64,000 nucleotides of DNA from Mortierella alpina (taxonomy: Eukaryota; Mortierellomycota; Mortierellomycetes; Mortierellales; Mortierellaceae), in contig JANATF010000018.1 in the NCBI GenBank assembly GCA_029449245.1, forward strand, positions 1 through 64,000, in the 5' to 3' direction. The notes under the pieces are model-generated. The model saw only the letters and a list, made by a program, of their open reading frames with translations. It ran no database searches and had not been told where the DNA came from. The position numbers were made by a program, and so were the translations under genes. Positions 55,967 through 64,000 of the stretch are shown piece after piece. Each line of letters opens with the position of its first letter. The first letter of the stretch is position 1.

Positions 55967-58715
55967 ATGTCTATCAGCTTGCAGCCATGGAAACTTAAGC
56001 TGCTCTCCATCCCAAAGTCCTACCCAGAATCCATCGCCAGTTGCACCCATGCTATCGTCAAGAACATATTTTTCCCTCGGAGGTACCGTGAACATGTATC
56101 CCATACATGTCTGCTACGGTAGTCCACAGTGGACTACAGCGTGCCTATTTTTTTTTTTTCGCTTACCGACTATTTCGTATTTGTCTTTTGTACCTTGCGT
56201 TTTACAGTAGAGACACGCTGTTTTCGCTCACACAGAATGCACTAGAGCTAGCCATCGTTGCCGATGTAGACGTGATTGCAGAGGACTTTGAGTCACTAAA
56301 GCTCGAGGGTATGATGGTGACAGACGACGTGTTTTGTGCATTCATGGTCGATGATCCCGATGGCATTGGTAAGTCGAAAGAGGTTTTGCTGAAAGCATTT
56401 CAAGAATGGTGACAGGACGTGCAGTGGATGCATATTCCTTTGTATTCCCGCTCTTTTCGCTTTGTGCTGCACACCGAACGTCCGCGTCCTCTTTTTTCAG
56501 TTCTTTCCCTTTTTTTCCCCCCGCAACCGATTTTTTGTCTATGCATATTAGCCTCTGCGAATACGTTGAGTTTGTGCATGCATCAATAATGCGGACGGAG
56601 GGGACAGAGAAGCATGATAGGATCACCGGGGCAGGTTGGGCGCATTACTGAGTGCATGATGGTCTAGCTTGGATAAGCAGAAGGCGCATAAACATATGAG
56701 TGGAGAAGAAGAGGTGTTTGTGCAGACGTGCACATCGGCTCTCGTGTCTTGCGACCTCGTCCTTATCAATCGGCTCCCATTGGACGCAACTCTAATTACC
56801 ACCCACCAGCAGTGGAGCGTGTGGGTTCTGGACAAACGAACGATTCACTGACGCAACTATCGCCTCTACTCGTAGACAATTCTGGAAAGCGCATCAACGA
56901 GCTTTCGGCACTCCTGAGTAGGAACGGGATCTCCATCTTCTACCTCTCCACCCGCATCACGGATCTGATCCTCGTCAAGGAAAAGCGCCTAAAGTCTGTC
57001 CTGCCCACCATCCGTTCCATTTTCACTCTTTCTATCGATTCGGACTGTGACATCTCGTCTAGAGGATGTAGTTCCGAATCAGAACTGGGCTCGTTTCCCG
57101 GCAGCAGCTTCACGTCTATGAACTCGTTCCTACATACCCCTGCATCGCCTTCGCGGTACCAGTCCGTGCATTATCAATACCATGGTGGCAATAGCAACGG
57201 CGTCAGTGGAAATTCCTATACCTCATCTCAACAGCCTTTTGGGTCTAGCTTCAGTAGCAGTTACACACGACCATCCACAGGAATCACCATCCCTTTCGGA
57301 AGACGACCCAGCTACGGCAGCTTCGCGCGCGGCGTTCCGGGACCTGGAGGAGGAGGGAGTGTGGGAGAGAGTTTCTTTGGTCGCAATGGCCGGCACGCTA
57401 CAGACTCGGACTCTTCCTCCATGGATGGGATTGGGAGTGTAAGTGGTCTTGGAACCAGTATCGGGATGATGTCCAATGGACACAGCCAAGCACAGTACAT
57501 TCAGCAACGTCAGCAACAAGGGCGACAGCACTCTATAGCAGAATCGTCCTTTGGCGATGGCATCGGGAGATACTTTCCGAAACGGCACGCACAGGGATCT
57601 TCGATCGACAGTTTTGACAGCGGTTCTCGCCCCATGATCCCTTCCGGATCTGACAGCAGCTTGCACGGCAAGGCGGGAGGAGGCATCGGGAACGACTATG
57701 GCTTGTTTCAACCTACAACGCCTAATGCCAGTAGTTTTCCGGGAATCGGCTCATTGCCCTCCTTGGGACTAATGCCGGAGACTCTGGAGGAACAGGAAGA
57801 ACGCGAGTTCAAGATCAAGGAACAGATTCGGAGATCGTGCCCACGCTCGGTCATTGACGACAAACTGATGCTCGCCGGCCTGTCACCGTACGTACCTTTG
57901 TTCTACAGCTGTCCTCGGAAGGTGGAACACAAATTGCGATGTCAGCTTACGATGCTGTACCATTCTTTTTTTTTTGTCCTCTCCTTTGTCCCCTCCTTTG
58001 GCAATGGAAAACTGCAGTGATTATCAGGAGCAATGGGCCGTGACACTGCTCAAGGTTCTATTTTACCCGGAAAAGCTTCCAGGATTTTCTAGGTACACCC
58101 GGTTCGAAGGATTGTACCTCTCCGTGATTTTACTACTTCCCCTTGTCAGCCTTTCTCACGATCATGCATTTCTTTTCTCTGACAGCAGTGCCAAGTCTAG
58201 GTTTATTTCGTTCACCATCACGGACGAAGGAACGTCTCTCATTGCGGTATGGCTCTGGAGAACACAAACGCAGCCATGACTTGTGCTACTGGAACTGTGA
58301 TCACATGTGCTGACTTGTTAAATACAATTATCGTGTCTCTTGGATCGCTCCTCGTTTATTCAGGACCAAGAAGTTTTGAGTCATTTCGAGGAGCATATGC
58401 TGAACATGAGTTCTTCCGAGACGATACTACGGTGCATTCAGGTAGATCTTTCGACATTTGGACTGGACACGTATGGCTTGGTTTATTCCATGTCCAATCC
58501 TCTTGTGGATCATGGAGTCAACCTGCTCTGCCTGAGCACTTTTCGAACAGCAAACGTGCTGGTAAGAAATCCATCCTATCCTATTTGACATTGAGGCAAT
58601 TGCGCCTTTTGATGCGATGTGTTAGGGTCCTGACGCCTGATTCTCTCCGTCTTGATAGGTGAACGACTCTGACCTAGAAATGTCTCTCAAGATTCTCAGC
58701 ATGGCAGGGGCGTAG
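55967..58715 (+). CDS. CASTOR-like ACT-domain protein
   Basis: Exons 55967-56082, 56208-56368, 56876-57887, 58018-58092, 58186-58246, 58364-58561 and 58659-58715 join in frame to 559 aa. The N-terminal part (WKLKLLSIPKSYPESI) and the segment RINELSALLSRNGISIFYLSTRITDLILV match the first ACT unit of the CASTOR/GATS family; RFISFTITDEGTSLIA and the C-terminal NPLVDHGVNLLCLSTFRTANVLV form the second. A Ser/Gly-rich insertion of about 250 residues separates them. In animals CASTOR1 binds arginine and controls GATOR2/mTORC1. An amino-acid-sensing role in this fungus is inference; ligand residues were not checked. Confidence 0.8.
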
Positions 58716-58933
58716 ATCAGTCCACTTTCTGGCAGAGTGCGCGTGAGCTTCAACATACAGAGATTCCAAAATGAATGAGAGTTGTACTTTCTCCTGTGGA
58801 TTACCCAAGACTTTTTTATTCATTACGCTCGCGGTGGGTGGACTGATGAGGCAGGAGGATGTATTATTAGAGGATTATGGGTGCCTTGCAATGACGCACG
58901 AGATGGCGCTGATAGTTATCAGGTAGCCCTAGT

Positions 58934-59497
58934 CTATACCACGGCCAGCACAAAGGCAGCAATGGTGATAGACGCGGCAGCAGCCCAGGAGTGATCTTGC
59001 CTGGATGACATGGCAGCGGAGGTTCCGGGCATGGAGACAGTCTTTGCACCAAAACTGAGGTTGCACGAATCAACCAACTTTTGTGTGCTGAATCGATCCT
59101 GTACTTTTTGGTTTTCAGCGCCGCACATGTAGCACGGTTCTTTCAGACCCAACAAGGGGGGGGGGGGGGGGGAAGCAAAGTTAGTAAAAACACGCTTTTG
59201 GTCTGGGTAGCTAGGAATACAGAATGGCGTGAAAGGGAAACGCAGTGTACCGTAGGCGTTGATGATGCTTTGTTTGCAAAGGCACCTGTCCGTGGTGACG
59301 CTCGTGTTGGCTTGGGCAGGAAAGTTCAAATTGCCAGAGGACGGATCCATAGAGACCTGACACTCCTTGAGCCGATCGATCAAATTGGTGCAACTGGCCT
59401 GGTAGCAGGGCAGTGCGGAAGAGGACGAGGCTTGAACAGCTACAAAAGTCCATGTGGCTACTGCAATGAATGCAATGACATGTGGGGACAGCTGCAT
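58934..59497 (-). CDS. Secreted, Cys-rich, GPI-type surface protein
   Basis: Exons 59497-59251 and 59139-58934 give 150 aa. A signal peptide (VIAFIAVATWTFVAVQAS) precedes a domain with about eight Cys (PCYQASC, KECQ, RCLC, PCYMCG, DSCN), and the C-terminus ends in a hydrophobic AAAASITIAAFVLAVV preceded by small residues, typical of GPI anchoring. The spacing is reminiscent of, but not clearly, a CFEM domain. The 111-nt intron holds a run of 17 C on the coding strand (59172-59156) a few bases before the acceptor. It converges on the ACT-domain gene. Confidence 0.78.
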   Translation of the reverse strand: MQLSPHVIAFIAVATWTFVAVQASSSSALPCYQASCTNLIDRLKECQVSMDPSSGNLNFPAQANTSVTTDRCLCKQSIINAYGTLRFPFTPFCIPSYPDQKRVFTNFASPPPPPLLGLKEPCYMCGAENQKVQDRFSTQKLVDSCNLSFGAKTVSMPGTSAAMSSRQDHSWAAAASITIAAFVLAVV

Positions 59498-59707
59498 GGC
59501 GAGATGGTCAAGTGCCGTAAGGTGAGGAGCCTCAGAGATTCAGAAAATAGGATTGGAGGGTGAGAGGAGAGAGAAAGACAACAGATAGAAAAGAGGGAGC
59601 AGTTTATTTGGATGCGTGTATATGATGTAGATGAGGATGAAGATTGGGAAAAAAAAACGAGGGAGGCCAAGGAGGCGCGTTCCTGCTTGGCACGCTGCTG
59701 GGCGTGC

Positions 59708-60727
59708 TCAGAAGGCCATCAGGGCAACAAGGGCCATCGCGGCACTTGCGCACGCCGTGAATGCTGGGACAGATGCTGATCCAATCGAGCCTCCGTTTTG
59801 CAAAACTTTGCCGTCGTTCTTGGCCGAGCTCACACCGACTGCGATCGATGCAAGATCGCCGTCAATTGCGGAGCCATCGCTCGCTTTGGTGCCTAGTCCT
59901 GCATCGACGCCAACAGAGGCAACAGAAATGGGTGCGCTGGCAGCCTTGGGAGGTTCAACAAGGGCACCCACACCTCCGGGATTGATCTTGCCTCCTGCTG
60001 GGATCTTGGGCTTCAGCGTGCCAGGGTTGCCATCGGCGTCGGTGATGGTGAAGCGCGTCGCCCAGGCCATGCCCTTGCTGTCCTTGGTTTCAAACATGAG
60101 AAAGTAGACTAGCATATGCATGGTAGAATCAAGGTCAGCATCCACCAGATCGAACCTCTCTAGGCATTTAGGAGAAGGAGACGCGTCTGTCTCCGTGTGA
60201 AGGAGCTGTTCTTCCCATCACCGCGCTAGCAATGTGGTCTTTCCTTTCGTAGACTCCCTGCACTAAAAGCTCAAGCTCACACGACCTTCGCTAAAATCTA
60301 TTGGACGTGCTCCGTCATTTGGCTCCTCCTGCAGCTACGGAGCATGTGCACAGACTGCTCATCGCGCCTGGGAGGAGCAAGATCGAAGAGCATATGGTGG
60401 AGACTTACTTTGGCCAGGAGGGGCGACATGCGGGACCAAATAGTTGACGCTCTTGGTGGTGCCTCCTTTGACATTGGACGCAATGGTGGCCAGCTTTGTC
60501 TGGTGATCGTCTGCACCTGTCATGAGAAAGATGTCAAAGACTGGCTTGGACGACAGCGTTGGTGCGACCTTGTCGTCGGACCATGAGATGGTCACGTTCG
60601 AGTCAGGCTTCCAGACGGTGTCGCCTACGGGGCTCTCAGGGTAGACGAAGCCGTGCGCAATAGAAGGTAGGGTCGAGAGGGTGGCGATCGCTGACAGAAA
60701 GACAGCTAGCTGGGCGGAGGATTTCAT
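59708..60727 (-). CDS. GPI-type cell-wall protein with Kre9/Knh1-like domain
   Basis: Exons 60727-60409 and 60108-59708 give 239 aa. A signal peptide ends at SIAHG. Residues ~27-130 match the Kre9/Knh1 N-terminal-like fold: PESPVGDTVWKPDSNVTISW, VFDIFLMTG, then YFLMFETKDSKGMAWATRF after the intron. The C-terminal part is Ala/Gly/Ser-rich and ends in a hydrophobic AAMALVALMAF, as for a GPI anchor. Related yeast proteins take part in beta-1,6-glucan assembly; many fungal GPI proteins carry only this domain. It lies 210 bp upstream of the previous GPI-type gene, same strand. Confidence 0.85.
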
Positions 60728-62072
60728 GACTGGATGCAGAAGAATGCTGAACGCTGAACGCTGAATGCAAATGCCGAGTGCGGGACCGAATGATGCAACG
60801 AACGGAATGAGAATGGAGAGATCTGTCAGAGTCGGAACGAATTCATTCAAAAAGTGGAAAGAAAGGGAAAAGAGTGCTCCCCAGGCTGCTTTGCTGGCTT
60901 TTATAATCTGCTCGCCTATCTTTTAGCGCAAGCAGATCATCATGGGCCACGGTTCTTTTGGAGACGGAACGCGTCTAAGTCATGTTCACCCCAGGCTGAG
61001 GTCTTGGCCCACGCTCACGGACATGCTCCGCTAAGCAGGCCCCGTTTTCTCAGGCAAAGTCCTCCCCCTCGCACCCATTGCGTTTCCTCTCGTACTGCTA
61101 TACCCCGTTGTATTGTGCTACTCCAGGCGAAACTCTATACGACGCGTCGAGGCTCTCGTCTTCTTGAGAACGAGCCTAGTTATTTTGTCTGTTGCTTATC
61201 ACATCCCAGCTCAAGAACAAAAGCACACAGACATGGACGGAGCCAAAGCTGACTTTGTAGAGACCGTCTCGAGCGCTGTATAGCCTCTAGCACATTCGTC
61301 GATCTGTCAGTGCGCCTTGGGGGACATTCCAACACATAACCTTCACTCGACTTTCAAACCAGCCTGCTACTCGGGTCCTTTCCTAACGTTAGCCGAGAAA
61401 ATTTAGTTCTAGTGCGAATCGCTCAACTTTACAGCAGGACGCGACGCGAGGCTGGATTGGATTGGAAAATCAGACTTGCCGCATCTGGGAAGAGGGCGTC
61501 TGCTGGACACTTTGAGTTACGAAGGGAGGGGAGAATGACACAGCGCCAGGGTCGCGACACGGTTGATGCAGTGGTCTGTAGTGCTGGAATCCTTGAGGTC
61601 ATTGAGCGACCCTTTTTGTGTTGAAGGTGCAGGAGTGGACCTGAGCTTCCTGTATTGCCAGCAAACCTTGATTTTGATCGCCATCGGTATACCACAGTGC
61701 ACAGAGAGCGGGTTACTTGGATATGCTACCCAACAACCTCTGTCGCCACAGCTAGTCTCTCCCGCTATCTTTCTTGCAGAGCGTCTCGAGACAGGTGCGG
61801 CACCGTAAAGGGGTGCAGCCTCGTCCAAGGCGAGGTGTCGACAGCAGTGGGCTTGGGCTGTGCGCAGAGAAATGAAATATATGCTGGCTCATATGTAGCT
61901 CAAAAGACAAGGAATGCACCTGACATGAGCCATGTTGATTCTTTTTCTTACTTCCTTTGGTCTCGTCTTGTCCTTGGCCCCTTCCTACTCATCTCTCCCC
62001 GTCACCTCCTCGCCTGCCTCCTTCGACATCGCCACGTCGCTCTGAACACCCTCTCCTCCAACACGGTACAGA
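60728..62072. other. Divergent intergenic region, Kre9-like / ANKRD13-like
   Basis: 1.3 kb without a supported gene. Short open frames on both strands lack protein-like composition. A C/T-rich stretch precedes the ATG at 62073. Confidence 0.5.
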
Positions 62073-64000
62073 ATGTCCACCGCCTCTGTCGACCCGCAGG
62101 ACCCATGGGCTCTCCAGAAACTCGTGTTCCTGAACAAGGCGCACACCCTCAAGATGCTCCTGGCGCCCTACAAGGCTGCGCATCACGAACAGCAACCTAA
62201 GGACTTGCACCATCATAAGGACACGAGTCATCCGTCAGACATTGATGCTCCTACGCAGGCAGCACCAGCAGCGGGTGTGGCAGGTGCACATCACCCGCTC
62301 ATCAACACCCTCGATCACCACCTGCATGCGCCGCTCCATCTTGCAGTGATGCTGGGCCGAAAGGAAATGGTCTTGATCCTGCTCAAGGCAGGCGCCAACC
62401 CTTTGGTCCGTTCTGGCTCTGGCTGGACCGCCAGACAGGAAGCAACCAGTCTCGGCGACAGAGAGATGATCGAGTTGATAACACGGTACCAGCGCAAGGA
62501 GTTCTCGGGGTCTTTCAAGACCAAAGCCATGAAGCTGGTCAAGCAGCTCTCAGAGGTACGTCGTCTTTATGGCGTTATTGCCGTAAGCTGTACCTGTGGC
62601 ATGTACAATCGTCGATGACCCGTCTCCAACGGTCCTTTCGCTTCTGACTCCTTACTGTCTTTATCCTGGTAATTATGACCTTTCGGCTATCCTGTGCCTC
62701 GTTGGACCCCTTTTCCTTCTGGATGCCGTCGAACAACCACATTGCGTGGACTCCACTCAACATCTGACCACGACACAACAACACACGCGGGAAAAATATT
62801 CAGGATCTTGATCAATTCTATTTCCAGCTGCAGTGGTAAGGAACCCTATATTGGTTTGACAAATCGTCGCTGACCTGTTTTCACAGCCACGCGATGAGGA
62901 CGTTCTTGGCTGTCATGACGATCGATCCTCACATCTACTGCCTTGCTTCTCTCACTACTCATTGCTCTTCTAGGGAGTTTCAAAGTTGGGGTATGCAACA
63001 ATGGCTTGATTGGCGTTCAGTGGATAGAGAGGATTTTTTGTCAGGAAGCTCACACGTCTTTGTTCTTTTGTCAACTTTTCCGTACAGTGCCGTTTGTTAG
63101 TGGACTTTGCCCCAACGATACCTACCACATCTGGAAGAAAGGCAACGCTGTCCGTATGGACACATCTCTCGGTAAATAGTCAGGAATGGTTCTTGTAAAA
63201 GTGAGGCTCATACTCTATCACCTACTTACCAATCTTTGACTTTTTCCCACTTTTGTAGTTGGATTCGAAAACATGAAGTGGATCCGAGGACACATCTCAA
63301 TCATCTTTCGCGTCGATCCTGACTCTGGTATGCTGGACGGAGAACCTTTTCTCAGGTGTACTCTTATCTCCCTTCCAAGCTTGCCAAATTTGCCTTTGAC
63401 TAATCGTCTTCTACCTGCTTTTCAAACACATCAGGCCCAGAGTTAGTGATTATTGACCGCGTAAAGAAGATTACCCAGAGACTGGCGAGATCATCGGACG
63501 AAGACGAAGAAACGCACCGTGAGCCCACAGAGGAAGAAATAGAGGATGAGGTCTCAATCTGCTTCAACTCGAACATTGTAAGGATCCTATTTTTTGCTTG
63601 CTTGCTCTCATGCTCAATCGATGCTCCAATCTGCGTGACCAGAGCCGAACCCTGTATCAGTCAAGATATTTATTCTATGCTGCATCTCTTTTTCTGGTTC
63701 CTTAGACATCTACAAACGTGCCTACATCCGCTATCAAATTTCAACGCGCAAAGTCAGGAATGTGGGGATATCGTTCCAACAAGGTCGAAAAAGTGGGCGA
63801 ATACGAGTGTGCAGTGTGGAAGATGGACGGCGTAGAGTTCAGGACCCGTGTCAGGACGGAACATTTGAAGGACGAGTTTGGCAAGCCGATAGAGTCGTTC
63901 AAGCGCAAACCTCCAGGTCGCGGTCGAGGTAGGGGAGGACACCATCATCATATTGGTCTCGGGGAGGGTGGAAACGGGAGCGGGAAAAGACATGGACGCG
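62073..64000 (+). CDS. ANKRD13-like protein (ankyrin + GPCR-chaperone domain), partial at window end
   Basis: Exons 62073-62555, 62804-62835, 62974-62990 (17 nt), 63088-63171, 63259-63327, 63435-63577 and 63706-64000 (continuing) join in frame. The N-terminal third has ankyrin repeats (HAPLHLAVMLGRKEMVLILLKAGANPLV). From DLDQFYFQLQWEFQSWVPFV onward the sequence follows the ANKRD13 GPCR-chaperone domain: SGLCPNDTYHIWKKGNAVRMDTSL, FENMKWIRG, then the KVEKVGEYECAVWKM block. In animals these proteins bind ubiquitinated cargo at membranes. The last part is Gly/Arg/His-rich. The 3' end lies beyond base 64000. Confidence 0.88.

Overview
The window is a chromosome end from a filamentous, probably early-diverging fungus (Mucoromycota/Mortierella-like; an inference from gene style, not proven). 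It opens with 26 telomere units on the C-rich strand, so base 1 is at or near the physical end. Genes carry many short GT-AG introns, very short exons, and fungal families (AP-1-like bZIP, exomer adaptor, Cti6-like PHD protein, Kre9-like GPI protein).

Region 1 (1-17.1 kb) is a subtelomeric transposon zone. An unusual 10-nt telomere repeat (TTTTTTAGGG on the G strand) is followed by AT-rich subtelomeric repeats, then a complete Ty3/Gypsy chromovirus with identical LTRs, a 5-bp target duplication, intact gag and pol, an apparent -1 frameshift signal and a Tf1-like self-priming site. A truncated inverted copy of the same retrotransposon ends exactly at the start of a hAT transposon. A second, related hAT element follows. 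Each hAT element carries an uninterrupted five-exon transposase of about 750 aa between roughly 0.35-0.55 kb inverted arrays of a 16-bp subterminal repeat. The array motif differs between the elements (ATTCGACTCGAC versus ATCCGATCCGAC) but is the same at both ends of each.

Region 2 (17.1-64 kb) is ordinary gene-dense euchromatin starting with a tRNA-Leu(CAG). In order: N-myristoylated coiled-coil protein (-), AP-1/Pap1-type bZIP factor (+), exomer ChAPs adaptor (-), OTU deubiquitinase (+), ankyrin protein (+), an unrecognised Ser-rich protein (+), LSM1 (-), penta-EF-hand protein (+), two paralogous small secreted peptide precursors (-), TFIIH subunit TFB3/MAT1 (+), an unrecognised protein (+), a ubiquitin-conjugating E2 (-), a Cti6-like PHD protein (-), a CASTOR-like ACT-domain protein (+), two GPI-type secreted proteins (-), and an ANKRD13-like ankyrin/GPCR-chaperone protein (+) that runs off the right edge.

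There are no operons; neighbours are arranged as divergent pairs with 0.5-1.9 kb between them and convergent pairs with 0.2-0.3 kb. Exon coordinates were derived by hand from splice signals, and most were checked by keeping the reading frame across every junction; exact starts and first exons are the least certain parts.
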